From the NCBI RefSeq assembly GCF_003667445.1, contig NZ_RCTF01000025.1, positions 1-44,920 of the forward strand: DNA of 44,920 nucleotides. Reading direction: 5' to 3'. Source of the stretch: Xanthobacter tagetidis. GTDB lineage: Bacteria > Pseudomonadota > Alphaproteobacteria > Rhizobiales > Xanthobacteraceae. How positions within the stretch are numbered: position 1 is the stretch's first letter; every line of letters begins with the position of its first letter. The notes below the pieces were generated by a model. The model ran no database searches. It saw only the letters and a program-made list of their open reading frames with translations, and was not told where the DNA came from. The position numbers and the translations under genes are program-made. Shown piece by piece: positions 35,697 through 44,370 of the stretch.

Positions 35697-37370
35697 TCAG
35701 CGCCGGCGGAAGCCGCCGCCCATGGCCCCTCCGCCGCCGCGGAACTGCGGCGCGGAGCGGAATTGCGCCCCGCCCCCGCCGAACTGCTGCGCGCGGAACT
35801 GCTGGCCCCGGAACTGCTGCGCCTGGAATTGCTGGCCCCGGAATTGCTGGCCGCGGAACTGCTGCGTGCGCAATTGCTGGGTGCGCAGCTGCTGGGAGCG
35901 GAACTGCTGGGTGCGCATCTGCTGCGACCGAAACTGCTGGGTCCGAAGCTGCTGCGTGCGGAGCTGCTGGTTGCGGAACTGCTGGGCACGCATCTGAGTC
36001 GTCCCGCGGTTCAGCGCCGGGTTGACCACGCCCGGCCGCACGGCCGCGCCGGGAACCCGTCCGGGCAGCACCGGACGCACGCCGGGCGCGAGCGGGCCGC
36101 CGGGGCGGAGCCCCGGTGCGAGGCCGGGACGGCCCGGCCCCCAGACTCCGCCGGGACCGCCCGGGCGGCCGGGCAGCGGCTTGATGGGATTGGGCTGCCA
36201 GGGCTTCAGGCCGCCGGGACCCGGCCAGGGACCGGGCCCACCCCACGGCGGACGGGGGCCAGGTCCGGGCCAGGGTCCAGGACCCGGCCAGGGGCCGGGG
36301 CCGGGCCACGGCGGACGCGGTCCCACCCACGGACGCCAGCCGGGATAGCCCGGCCAGTACGGCGGATAGACCCAGCCGTTCCACCAGTTCCAGGAGCCCC
36401 ACCAGGCATTGCCCACCACCACGCCGGCGCCGAAGGTCAGCAGCCCCACACCGGCGACGGTATAGATGTCGGTGTCGTAATACGGCACGTACACCACGTT
36501 CGGATCGGCCGAGGTGATGTAGATGGTGTTGCGCCCGTTTTCGCTGCGGCTGGTCACGTTCTGGCGCTTGTTGGTCTTGAGCGCGCCGTTGGCCTCCGCC
36601 TTGGCGCGCAGAACCTGGATGGCGACGCTCACGTCCTCCGGCTGGTAGATGAAGGCGCTGCCGAGGGCGGTGGTGGCGTCGAGGTTCTCGTTGAGCTTGG
36701 CGATCACGGTGGGAAAGCGCGCCAGCGCCTTCACCGCCGGGTCCCAGCTCTGGCTGTCGACCCCGGAGAAGTTGCCCTTCTTCACCGCGGTCTTGTTGCG
36801 CTCCAGCCAGCGCTGCGCCTGCACCAGCTCGATGGGATAGGCGGTCGCCGGCAGCATCTGCGCCAGCAGCGTGTCGGGATAGAGCGCATAGGGCGCCAGA
36901 AGCTGCTGGAGCTCGGCTTCCGAATAGGTCGTCTGCTGCTGGCCGGCAGGCGGCGCGGGCGTGCCGGATGCGGGCGGCGCCTGGGCGGCATCCGTCGGCA
37001 CAGGCGCCTGGGGAACCTGCGCCGGCGGCGGCGGCGCAGCGGCATTGGCGGGGCTCTGCGGCGGGACGGCCGGCGACACAGCATCCGGCGCGGCCGCAGG
37101 GGGGGTGACGGCAGTCTGGCCGGACGCATCCGCGGCCGGCGGCTGCGCCGCCTGGGCGGGGGCCTGGGCTGGGGCGTTCGGGGCCGGAAGCGGCTGGACC
37201 GGCGACGCGGTGGAGGACGATCCGGCCGGAACCGGGCTGCCGGCCGCCGAGCCGGTGCCGGCGGGCGTCTGCGCCAGCGCGGGATAAAGGCTCGACGTCC
37301 ACCCCAGGGTCAGGGCCACCGCGAGCCGGGACCAGCCCGCCGCCCCCCAACGCCGCCCGTGCTGCTTCAT
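35697..37370 (-). CDS. Exported DUF3300 family protein with pentapeptide-repeat tail
   Basis: The protein is 557 residues from the ATG at 37370, which has GGAGAAG just upstream. A signal peptide of about 34 residues ends in YPALAQ. A Pro/Ala/Gln-rich linker runs to about residue 145. The DUF3300 domain follows (QQLLAPYALYPDTLLAQML), including the hydrophobic AGVGLLTFGAGVVVGNAWWG and a Trp/Pro-rich stretch. After a Pro/Gly-rich segment come 14 consecutive five-residue repeats of the form [F/L/M]-R-x-Q-Q and a Gly-rich basic end. The family has no known function; the sequence suggests an envelope or secreted low-complexity protein. Confidence 0.85.
   Translation of the reverse strand: MKQHGRRWGAAGWSRLAVALTLGWTSSLYPALAQTPAGTGSAAGSPVPAGSSSTASPVQPLPAPNAPAQAPAQAAQPPAADASGQTAVTPPAAAPDAVSPAVPPQSPANAAAPPPPAQVPQAPVPTDAAQAPPASGTPAPPAGQQQTTYSEAELQQLLAPYALYPDTLLAQMLPATAYPIELVQAQRWLERNKTAVKKGNFSGVDSQSWDPAVKALARFPTVIAKLNENLDATTALGSAFIYQPEDVSVAIQVLRAKAEANGALKTNKRQNVTSRSENGRNTIYITSADPNVVYVPYYDTDIYTVAGVGLLTFGAGVVVGNAWWGSWNWWNGWVYPPYWPGYPGWRPWVGPRPPWPGPGPWPGPGPWPGPGPRPPWGGPGPWPGPGGLKPWQPNPIKPLPGRPGGPGGVWGPGRPGLAPGLRPGGPLAPGVRPVLPGRVPGAAVRPGVVNPALNRGTTQMRAQQFRNQQLRTQQLRTQQFRSQQMRTQQFRSQQLRTQQLRTQQFRGQQFRGQQFQAQQFRGQQFRAQQFGGGGAQFRSAPQFRGGGGAMGGGFRRR
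35784..35993 (-). repeat. 15-bp coding repeat array (14 units) in the DUF3300 gene
   Basis: Fourteen 15-bp units in register encode xRxQQ pentapeptides. The third base and the variable codon differ between units, so the array is old enough to have diverged but is still exactly in phase. It ends one codon before a Gly-rich tail. Confidence 0.88.
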
Positions 37371-37458
37371 CGTCTTCTCCATCGCGGGCGCGGGGCGCAC
37401 CTCTCGCCCCGGCCATGCGTGAGCCCAATTAAGGCACATGGAATATCGGCCGATTTCA

Positions 37459-37477
37459 GGCTCGCGCCGCGCGAGCC
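37459..37477. other. Stem-loop between the cckA stop and the DUF3300 start
   Basis: An 8-bp perfect stem GGCTCGCG/CGCGAGCC has a 3-nt loop in the 163-nt gap between cckA and the DUF3300 gene. No T-run follows on either strand. It could be a weak terminator, or a palindromic site upstream of the DUF3300 gene. Confidence 0.35.
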
Positions 37478-37533
37478 CGAACAAAATGACATGGCTCAAG
37501 CGCCACAGGGCAGGCGGGTCGCCGGCGGCGCCG

Positions 37534-40260
37534 TCACGCCTTCAGCGCCTCGCCTACCGCTGCCACCAGCTGCTTGAGCGAGAAGGGCTTCGGCAGGAAG
37601 GCGAAATCCTCGCCCGGCGGCAGGTTGCGCGCGAACGCCTCCTCGGCATAGCCGGAGATGAACACCACCTTGAGACGCGGATCGCGCGCCCGCAATTCCT
37701 TCAGCAGCGTCGGGCCGTCCATCTCCGGCATCACCACGTCCGAGACCACGAGGTCGAGCCGCTTGCCGCAGCCTTCCATCACCTCCAGCGCCTCGACGCC
37801 GCTCGCCGCGGTGAGCACGTCATAGCCGCGCCCTGCCAGAGCGCGGCTGGCGAAGGCGCGCACCGCGTCCTCGTCTTCCACCAGCAGCACGGTGCCCTGG
37901 CCGGTGAGGTCGGCGGCGCGCGGCTCGGCTTCGGCCGCGGGCGTGGCCTCGGCGTCGGAGCCGCCCTCGTGGCGCGGCAGCAGAACACGGAAGGTGGTGC
38001 CCTGCCCTTCCACGCTGGAGGCGAGGATGGTGCCGCCGGTCTGCTGGACGATTCCGTAGACGGTGGCGAGCCCGAGCCCGGTGCCCTTGCCCACCTCCTT
38101 GGTGGTGAAGAACGGCTCGAAGATCTGGTCCATGATGTGCGGCGGGATGCCGGTGCCGGTGTCCTCCACCTCCACCAGAACATAATCGCCCGCCGGCAGG
38201 TCCCTGGCGCCGATGGCGGCAACCTCGTCCGCCGGCACGTTGCGCGTGCGCACCCGCAGCGTGCCGCCCTCGGGCATGGCGTCGCGCGCATTGACGGCGA
38301 GGTTCACGATCACCTGCTCGAACTGGTTCAGGTCCACCTTGACCGGCCACAGGCCGCGCCCGTGCTCGACCTCCAGCGCGATCCGCTCGCCCATCAGCCG
38401 GCGCAGCAGTTCGGAAGTGTCGGCGATCACGTCCGACAGCTCGATCACCTGCGGACGCAGGGTCTGGCGGCGGGAATAGGCCAGAAGCTGGCGCACCAGG
38501 CCGGCGGCCCGGTTGGCGTTCTGCTTGATCTGCATGATGTCCGGGAAAGACGGGTCGGACGGGCGGTGTCTGACCAGGAGCAGGTCGCAATAGCCGATGA
38601 TGGCGGTCAGAAGATTGTTGAAGTCGTGCGCCATGCCGCCGGCCAGATGCCCCACCGCCTGGAGCTTCTGGGACTGGGCGAACTGCGCCTCCAGCGCCTT
38701 CTGCTCGGTGGTGTCGATGGCGCACAGGGCGATCTCGCCGCCGCCGAGCGGCGCCGCATAGAGGCGCGCGCTGCGCCCGCCCTCGCCGCCCCGCACCACG
38801 TCGCACGGCGCGGTGCGGCCCGCTTGGGCGCCGTCCAGCAGCGCGGCTACCGCGGCGGCGTCGGCCGCTCCCACGAGATCGGCGAGCCGCGCCTGCGGCG
38901 CCGCGCCGGAGCGCGCGAACAGCAGGTCGAAGGCGGCATTGGCCGCGCGGATGCCGCCGGCGGCGTCGGTGAGCGCCATGGCGAGCGGCGCGTTGAGGAA
39001 GAAGCGGCCTTCCTCCTCCCCCTTGCTCGCGCCCGACGCTTCGCCCCTGCTTCCGCCCGGCTCCGGCGCCCTGGCCCCCGCCAGCGCCGCGCGGCCCGCG
39101 CCGGGCAGGATCACCATGGTGGCCTCACCCGCCGCGTCGCTCGGGCCGAGCGCGACGAGACCGGGAACCCGGCGCGCGTCCTGCATCACCAGCGTCACCG
39201 GCAGCACCTCCGCGACGGTGTCCTTGCGGGCGAGGCGGCCGCGCAGGGTGGCGACGTCGGCCGGCGCGAACACCTCCTCGATCGCCTTGCCGGCCGGCTC
39301 CCAGGCGGTGAGGCCATAGCCCAGCATGCGGCAGAAGGCGGCGCTCGGCGTGCGCACGAAGCGCTGGGACAGGCGCGCGACGCCAGCCGGCGCCTGCTCC
39401 CACGCCTCCACCAGGGCATCCGCGCGGCTCTCCGCGCGCTGGCTTTCGTGCCGCGCCGCGTCCTGCCGCAGCATCTCGGCGCGGAGCGACTCGCGCACCG
39501 GAAAAGCGGCGGGCATTGCGGGCACCAGTGTCGCGGCCTCCGCCGCGCCGGGTGCCACGGCGCCAGCGGCAAAGGAGGCAGCGGGAATGGCGCCGGAGGG
39601 CGCCGCGGCTGCGGCAGGGATTGGAACAACGGGCGGCTGGACGCGCGCCGGGGGCGCCACGGGTCCCGGCAGCGGGGACGCCGGCTCCGGCGGCAGGCGC
39701 AGGGTCCACAGCACCCGCTGCGGGCCGTCGAGCGGCGCCACCGAGGCGAGCAGCCTGCGCGCCGGGTCGGCGGCGTCGAAGGCGGTGGACGACTGGTGCG
39801 CGCGCCCGTCCGCCACCGCGTTGAGCAGTTCCGCGGCGAGCGCCTGCGCGCCCGGAATGCGGCCGAGCACGGTCTCAGGCACCGGCAGATCGCCGGCGCC
39901 GCCGTGGCACAGGCGGCGATAGGCGGCATTGGCCTCCACCACAGCGGTGCCGTTTTCCACCACCGCCATTGCGTCGCCGGTCGCGGCGAGCGCGGCGGCG
40001 CCGAGCCGGTCGGTCTCCGCACCGCGCCGGCGGAAGGTCCGCGCCACCCCCGCGAGCGCCGCGAGCGCGCCCAGCACGGCGAACATGCCGACCACGGCGG
40101 CCTTGATGCCGCCGACGTCGCCGGCGAACGCCCCGGTGGCGAGCAGGCCGCCGGCCAGGGCCGCCAGAGCGAGGAAGAAATAGCCTCCGGGCCCGCGCGG
40201 CAGCAGTTCGGCGCTCGCCCGCGCCCGCTGGCGGCGGGCCCCTCGCGTTGCGTCAGCCAT
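37534..40260 (-). CDS. cckA: Hybrid sensor histidine kinase CckA
   Basis: CckA starts the CckA-ChpT-CtrA phosphorelay that controls the alphaproteobacterial cell cycle. The protein is 908 residues from the ATG at 40260, with a GGGGAGGGG ribosome site. Two membrane helices lie near 28-75. PAS-like regions are joined by an Ala/Pro-rich linker (about 210-270). The dimerisation domain has His545 (AGGMAHDFNNLL). An ATPase domain follows with the N box NLAVNARDAMP and G boxes VEDTGTGIP and KGTGLGLATVYG. The C-terminal receiver has Asp841 (SDVVMPEMDG). The HDFNN motif and domain order are typical of CckA. It is divergent from fliO. Confidence 0.93.
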   Translation of the reverse strand: MADATRGARRQRARASAELLPRGPGGYFFLALAALAGGLLATGAFAGDVGGIKAAVVGMFAVLGALAALAGVARTFRRRGAETDRLGAAALAATGDAMAVVENGTAVVEANAAYRRLCHGGAGDLPVPETVLGRIPGAQALAAELLNAVADGRAHQSSTAFDAADPARRLLASVAPLDGPQRVLWTLRLPPEPASPLPGPVAPPARVQPPVVPIPAAAAAPSGAIPAASFAAGAVAPGAAEAATLVPAMPAAFPVRESLRAEMLRQDAARHESQRAESRADALVEAWEQAPAGVARLSQRFVRTPSAAFCRMLGYGLTAWEPAGKAIEEVFAPADVATLRGRLARKDTVAEVLPVTLVMQDARRVPGLVALGPSDAAGEATMVILPGAGRAALAGARAPEPGGSRGEASGASKGEEEGRFFLNAPLAMALTDAAGGIRAANAAFDLLFARSGAAPQARLADLVGAADAAAVAALLDGAQAGRTAPCDVVRGGEGGRSARLYAAPLGGGEIALCAIDTTEQKALEAQFAQSQKLQAVGHLAGGMAHDFNNLLTAIIGYCDLLLVRHRPSDPSFPDIMQIKQNANRAAGLVRQLLAYSRRQTLRPQVIELSDVIADTSELLRRLMGERIALEVEHGRGLWPVKVDLNQFEQVIVNLAVNARDAMPEGGTLRVRTRNVPADEVAAIGARDLPAGDYVLVEVEDTGTGIPPHIMDQIFEPFFTTKEVGKGTGLGLATVYGIVQQTGGTILASSVEGQGTTFRVLLPRHEGGSDAEATPAAEAEPRAADLTGQGTVLLVEDEDAVRAFASRALAGRGYDVLTAASGVEALEVMEGCGKRLDLVVSDVVMPEMDGPTLLKELRARDPRLKVVFISGYAEEAFARNLPPGEDFAFLPKPFSLKQLVAAVGEALKA

Positions 40261-40441
40261 GGTCGGCCCCTCCCCGGCGCCCCGCGCAAATGGGTTCAAA
40301 CGCCTCTAGATTCGCGTCCGGTTTAAATCCTGCCATGATTATCAAGAAAACCTTAGGGCCTGGACGCGCAAGATCGTGCATCGTGGCCCTATGGTCATCC
40401 GTCCGCCCTGACTCCCGTTCCCGCATGCAGCCAGCGGAGGC

Positions 40442-42229
40442 ATGATGTTGCAGCAGATTTTCGGCACCCAGCTCGACTTTCCGGTCCGGCTCGGGGTCGC
40501 TATCCTCGTCATCGCCGTGCTGCTCGGCGCGACGGTCATGCTCATGCGCGCCATCGGCGGGCGGCGGGCGATCATGACGCGGGGCCGCTCCGGCCCCCGC
40601 CTGACGCTTGTGGACAGCCTGAACGTCGACGCCCGCCGCAAGCTGATGCTGGTGCGCCGCGACGATGTGGAGCACCTGATCCTCATCGGCGGCACAAGCG
40701 ACATCGTCGTCGAGGCGGACATCGGCAAGGCCGAGGCCGTCGCCGTGGCGCAGCCGGCGTTCGAGACACGCGAGCCGGCCGCCCCGGCGGCGCAGATCCA
40801 GGCCCCGCAGGCCCGGCCTGCGCTGGCGCGCGAGCCCGCCGCGCCGCGCATCGCCCCGGCGCCCGCGCTCGACGCGCTGCCGGCTGCCGAAGCCGCCGTT
40901 CCGGCGCCCGAGGAGGCACCGGCCCAGGAGATCCGCCGGCCGATGCCGGCGCGCCGCCCGCTGCCGCGGTCCGACGGCAGCCTGTCCGGCCGGCCGGCCA
41001 CGCCCGCCCCGGCGCCGGCGCCCCGGCCCAGCCTGTCGCGCGGCACCGCCGCCGCCATGGGCCGCAGCACCTCCGCACCCGCCCACGAGCCGCAGGCGGA
41101 GCGCCGCCCGGCGCTGGAGCGCCCGGCCCTCGTGCCGCTCGCCGCGGCACCCGAGACCGTTCCCACTGCGGACGCCGCCCGCGCGGCCGTGGTCGCCGTC
41201 GCTCCCGAACCGGCCCCGAAGCCGGAGCCCGACTTCGACGACATCGCGCAGAAGCTCGACCTCGCTCTGGCCGAGCCCGCCGCCGAGGCCCCGCGCCTCA
41301 GCCTCTCCGACCTCCTGGACGAGCCGGCCGAGCCGGCGGCTCCCGCCCAGGCTGCCGACCGGATCGAGATCGATCTCGTTTCCGAGCTGGCGGCCGAGCT
41401 TGATCTCGAGGTGATCGGCGCGCAGGCCGAAGCGACCGACGAGGCCCCAACCGTTGCCGCCGAGGCGCCCAAGGTCGAGGCGCCGAAGATGGAAGCGCCG
41501 GAGATCGTCGTCTCCGAGGCCGATACCATCGAGAGCGCCGAGATCGAGCCGCCCCTCGCAGCCGCCCCCGTCGAGCGCCCGCGCGAGCGGCTGCGCGACA
41601 TCCGCCCGGTTCTGCCGGCGGCCGGCGAGCGTCCGGAGCGCACCGAACGCCCCCGCCTGGAGCCGGCACCGCGGCTGGAGCCGTCGCCCCGTCCCGACTT
41701 CGCGCCGCGCGAGCCGTCCGTGCGCGAGCCTTCGGTGCGCGAGCCGGGCCAGCGCCCGCGCGAGTTCGCCTTCCGCCCCAGCGATGCCGCCGCCCGTCCC
41801 CCGCGTGAAGCTCTTCCGCGTGAAGCCCCTCCGCGCGAAGTCCCTGCGCGCGAAACCCCGCGGCTCGATGCGCTGCGGCGTCCCGCGGCCGAGCCGGGTG
41901 CGCGCCCGGCCCTGGATCGCGCGTCCCCGGATCGCCCCGCTCTGGAGCGCCCCTCCCTCGACCGTGGTCCGTCGGTGGCGCGCCTGCGCGAGCCGCTGCG
42001 CCGCGATGCCGAGCGCAAGCCCGACGAGGCACCGGCGCGCCCCGCGCCGCTGAGCCCGCCGCGCCGGTGGGAGAGCCCGCCCGTGGCGGCCCGGCCCGAG
42101 GCCGAGCCGGCCGCGCCGGTGGTCAAGGCGGAGAAGCCGTCCGAGCCGCCGCCGAGCCCGGCCAACGATCCGTTCAACGATCTCGATTCGGAGATGGCGA
42201 ACCTGCTCGGCCGCGGCTCCGGCCGCTGA
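40442..42229 (+). CDS. fliO: FliO-like membrane protein with very long disordered C-terminal region
   Basis: FliO is an accessory protein for assembling the flagellar type III export gate. The first ~90 residues fit: one membrane helix (RLGVAILVIAVLLGATVMLM, about 16-35). A small domain with GPRLTLVDSLNVDARRKLMLVRRDDVEHLILIGG-type strands follows, as in the FliO/MopB family. The remaining ~500 residues are Pro/Ala/Glu/Arg-rich with no domain seen, and include short repeats of the type RE(A/P)xxRE. A usual FliO is only 100-150 residues. The start is ATG 40442 or 40445, with GGAGG very close. No flagellar gene is nearby; the cckA-fliO-dksA order recurs in rhizobia. Confidence 0.75.
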   Translation: MMLQQIFGTQLDFPVRLGVAILVIAVLLGATVMLMRAIGGRRAIMTRGRSGPRLTLVDSLNVDARRKLMLVRRDDVEHLILIGGTSDIVVEADIGKAEAVAVAQPAFETREPAAPAAQIQAPQARPALAREPAAPRIAPAPALDALPAAEAAVPAPEEAPAQEIRRPMPARRPLPRSDGSLSGRPATPAPAPAPRPSLSRGTAAAMGRSTSAPAHEPQAERRPALERPALVPLAAAPETVPTADAARAAVVAVAPEPAPKPEPDFDDIAQKLDLALAEPAAEAPRLSLSDLLDEPAEPAAPAQAADRIEIDLVSELAAELDLEVIGAQAEATDEAPTVAAEAPKVEAPKMEAPEIVVSEADTIESAEIEPPLAAAPVERPRERLRDIRPVLPAAGERPERTERPRLEPAPRLEPSPRPDFAPREPSVREPSVREPGQRPREFAFRPSDAAARPPREALPREAPPREVPARETPRLDALRRPAAEPGARPALDRASPDRPALERPSLDRGPSVARLREPLRRDAERKPDEAPARPAPLSPPRRWESPPVAARPEAEPAAPVVKAEKPSEPPPSPANDPFNDLDSEMANLLGRGSGR

Positions 42230-42256
42230 GGCCGGCCAGCGGGCCGCCGAATGTGA

Positions 42257-42296
42257 AAGGCCGGCGCGGGACATCCCGCGCCGGCCTTTTCTTTTG
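42257..42296 (+). terminator. Intrinsic terminator of fliO (also faces dksA)
   Basis: A 14-bp perfect stem (42257-42270 with 42275-42288) has a 4-nt loop and is followed by TTTTCTTTTG on the plus strand. The opposite side is less T-rich. It lies 27 bp after the fliO stop and 38 bp from the dksA stop. Confidence 0.88.
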
Positions 42297-42333
42297 TCCT
42301 GCCTGGCGATCCCGGCGCCCGCGAGGGCGGGGC

Positions 42334-42750
42334 TCAATCGTCCCGGTAGACCCGTTCGCGCCGCTCGTGCCGCTCCTGGGCCTCCACCGAGAGGGTAGCG
42401 ATGGGGCGCGCCTCAAGTCGCTTCAGCGCGATGGGCTCACCCGTGTCCTCGCAATAGCCGTAGGTGCCGTCCTCGATGCGCAGGAGGGCGGCGTCGATCT
42501 TGGCGATGAGCTTGCGCTGGCGGTCGCGGGCGCGCAGCTCGATGGAACGGTCGGTCTCGGACGAGGCCCGGTCCGCCAGATCGGGGTGGTTCTGGTTCTC
42601 GTCCTGAAGGTGCTGCAGGGTCTCGCGCGCCTCCTTGAGGATGTCGTCCTTCCAACGCAGCAGCTTCTGGCGGAAATATTCCCGCTGCCGGTCGTTCATG
42701 AAGGGCTCGTCCTCGCGGGGGCGATAGTCCTCGTCGATTTGGATCGACAT
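42334..42750 (-). CDS. dksA: RNA polymerase-binding transcription factor DksA, one-cysteine type
   Basis: DksA binds the RNA polymerase secondary channel and works with ppGpp in the stringent response. The protein is 138 residues from the ATG at 42750, with a GAGGA ribosome site. The coiled-coil tip has the essential acidic pair Asp57/Asp60 in HPDLADRAS. In the C-terminal globular domain only Cys100 of the usual four zinc ligands remains; the other positions are Thr103, Ser121 and Ala124, while the surrounding ALKRLEARPIATL is conserved. Such reduced zinc-finger forms are normal in alphaproteobacteria. It has its own promoter. Confidence 0.95.
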   Translation of the reverse strand: MSIQIDEDYRPREDEPFMNDRQREYFRQKLLRWKDDILKEARETLQHLQDENQNHPDLADRASSETDRSIELRARDRQRKLIAKIDAALLRIEDGTYGYCEDTGEPIALKRLEARPIATLSVEAQERHERRERVYRDD

Positions 42751-43055
42751 CAGCCATGTCCTCGCTACAACGTCGCTGATCCCCGTGGCGCAGGTGCGTC
42801 CCGTGCCCCACCCGGAGATGAGCGGCGCACGCGAGACCCCTGCCCCATCAACGATCCGGAGCCCCCTCACCCCATCCGGCCGGTGCCGGCACGGGCGCAA
42901 GCGAACTCCAAGGTCGCCGCGCTTATATCGACGCCCGCACGCCGCGACAACCGCCGTTCGCACCGCACGCCGGCCGCACCGGGGCTTGACGGCGCGCCGC
43001 AGGGTGCCGACCTTGCCGCAGCGCGGAATGGCCGGCGACGACGAGGGCAAGGCAC
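42751..43055. other. Divergent region between dksA and the MoxR gene
   Basis: These 305 bp contain a good dksA promoter (42922-42950). On the plus strand a TTGACG at 42986-42991 could be the -35 of the MoxR gene, but no matching -10 is seen 16-18 nt downstream. No RNA gene or repeat was recognised. Confidence 0.45.
42922..42950 (-). promoter_or_regulatory. Promoter of dksA
   Basis: On the minus strand TTGTCG (42950-42945) is followed after 17 nt by TATAAG (42927-42922), 4/6 and 5/6 matches to consensus. It predicts a start near 42915 and a leader of about 165 nt before the dksA ATG. Confidence 0.6.
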
Positions 43056-43907
43056 ATGCGGTTCGAGGGAACGGGAAGCTACGTCACCACGGATGACCTG
43101 AAGGTGGCGGTCAACGCGGCCATCGTCCTCGAACGCCCGCTGCTGGTGAAGGGCGAGCCGGGCACCGGCAAGACCGTGCTGGCACAGGAGATCGCCAAGG
43201 CGCTCGGCGCCGACCTCATCGAGTGGCACATCAAGTCCACCACCAAGGCGCAGCAGGGCCTCTACGAATATGACGCGGTGGCGCGCCTGCGCGACAGCCA
43301 GCTCGGCGACCCGCGGGTGCACGACATCGCCAACTACATCCGCAAGGGCAAGCTGTGGACGGCGTTCGCCGCCGAGGCGCGGCCGGTGCTGCTGATCGAC
43401 GAGATCGACAAGGCGGACATCGAGTTCCCCAACGACTTGCTCCAGGAACTCGACCGCATGGAGTTTCACGTCTACGAGACCGGCGAACAGGTGAAGGCGC
43501 ACCGGCGCCCGGTGGTCATCATCACCTCCAACAACGAGAAGGAGCTGCCGGACGCCTTCCTGCGCCGCTGCTTCTTCCACTACATCCGCTTCCCCGACGC
43601 CGACACCATGCGCGCGATTGTCGATGTGCACTTCCCCGGCATCAAGCCGCGCCTCGTCTCCGAGGCGATGCGGCTGTTCTACGACCTGCGCGAGGTGCCG
43701 GGGCTGAAGAAGAAGCCGTCCACCTCCGAGCTGATCGACTGGCTGAAGCTGCTGGTGTCCGAGGACGTGGACGTGGACGCCGACACGCTGCGCGAGAAGG
43801 ACGTGCGCAAGGCGATCCCGCCGCTGGCTGGCGCGCTGCTGAAGAACGAGCAGGACGTGCACCTGTTCGAGCGCTTGGCCTTCCTGCAGCGGCGGGAGCA
43901 GCGCTGA
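43056..43907 (+). CDS. MoxR-family AAA+ ATPase
   Basis: MoxR ATPases act as chaperones that mature enzyme complexes or metal centres, usually with a von Willebrand factor A (VWA) partner. The 283 residues show Walker A GEPGTGKT at 33-40, Walker B VLLIDEID at 111-118 and sensor 1 in VIITSNNEKELPDAFLRRC. The following arginine finger region and helical lid are intact. The protein has no membrane segment. It is followed after 4 nt by a small membrane protein, but no VWA (CoxE-like) gene appears before the repeats and the insertion element, so its partner must lie beyond the window or be missing. Confidence 0.92.
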   Translation: MRFEGTGSYVTTDDLKVAVNAAIVLERPLLVKGEPGTGKTVLAQEIAKALGADLIEWHIKSTTKAQQGLYEYDAVARLRDSQLGDPRVHDIANYIRKGKLWTAFAAEARPVLLIDEIDKADIEFPNDLLQELDRMEFHVYETGEQVKAHRRPVVIITSNNEKELPDAFLRRCFFHYIRFPDADTMRAIVDVHFPGIKPRLVSEAMRLFYDLREVPGLKKKPSTSELIDWLKLLVSEDVDVDADTLREKDVRKAIPPLAGALLKNEQDVHLFERLAFLQRREQR

Positions 43908-43911
43908 TCCC

Positions 43912-44301
43912 ATGGACGGGCTCGGCGACATCGGCTTCGTCGCGGGGCTGGCGTTCGCGCTGGTCCTGCTCGCGGGCTTCCTGGTGGTGCGGGGGCGCGG
44001 CGCGCCGGCGCCCCAGCAGAAGCCCGACCCGCGCGCAACCGCGCCCGCCGACTACGGCCTCTCGCGCGAGGCGAGCGGGCGCTCCGGCGCGGACACGGCG
44101 AGCGAGGCCCCGGCGAGCAATGCCGGGGCCATGGCGGCGGCGGCCGGCGGCGCGGTGATCGTCGGCTATGCTGCCTCGCGTGCCCACGGCAATTCCACCA
44201 GCGCCCGCGACGACGCCGAGAATGGCGACGACAGCGGCGGCGGCTCGGGAGACGGAGACGGGGACGGCGGAGGCGGGGGAGAAGGCGGCGGCGGTAACTG
44301 A
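43912..44301 (+). CDS. Small single-helix membrane protein with Gly/Asp-rich tail (unknown function)
   Basis: I do not recognise this gene. The 129 residues begin with one membrane helix (GFVAGLAFALVLLAGFLVV, about 8-26). An Ala/Pro/Ser-rich segment and a second, weaker hydrophobic patch (AMAAAAGGAVIVGYAA) come next. The tail is made almost only of Gly and Asp. It starts 4 nt after the MoxR stop, so the two are probably co-translated. Base composition matches its neighbours. It may anchor or partner the ATPase; that is inference from position. The acidic glycine tail might bind cations or simply be low-complexity. Confidence 0.65.
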   Translation: MDGLGDIGFVAGLAFALVLLAGFLVVRGRGAPAPQQKPDPRATAPADYGLSREASGRSGADTASEAPASNAGAMAAAAGGAVIVGYAASRAHGNSTSARDDAENGDDSGGGSGDGDGDGGGGGEGGGGN

Positions 44302-44370
44302 GGCCGGCGCGCATGCCGCCACCCCACCCGTTCGCGCCCTATATTCCCTGGCGGAAGCGCGATGCGCCGG
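44302..44370. repeat. Partial repeat remnant next to the tandem array
   Basis: The string CACCCGTTCGCGCCC at 44325-44339 recurs at 44533 and 44753, where it begins the CCCTCTCCC palindrome. Here the palindrome itself is missing and other sequence follows, so this looks like a decayed or truncated first unit. Confidence 0.5.

Noticed and set aside
42986..43014. TTGACG as a full promoter for the MoxR gene
   Set aside because: No acceptable -10 element is found at 16-18 nt spacing, so only the -35-like part is noted.
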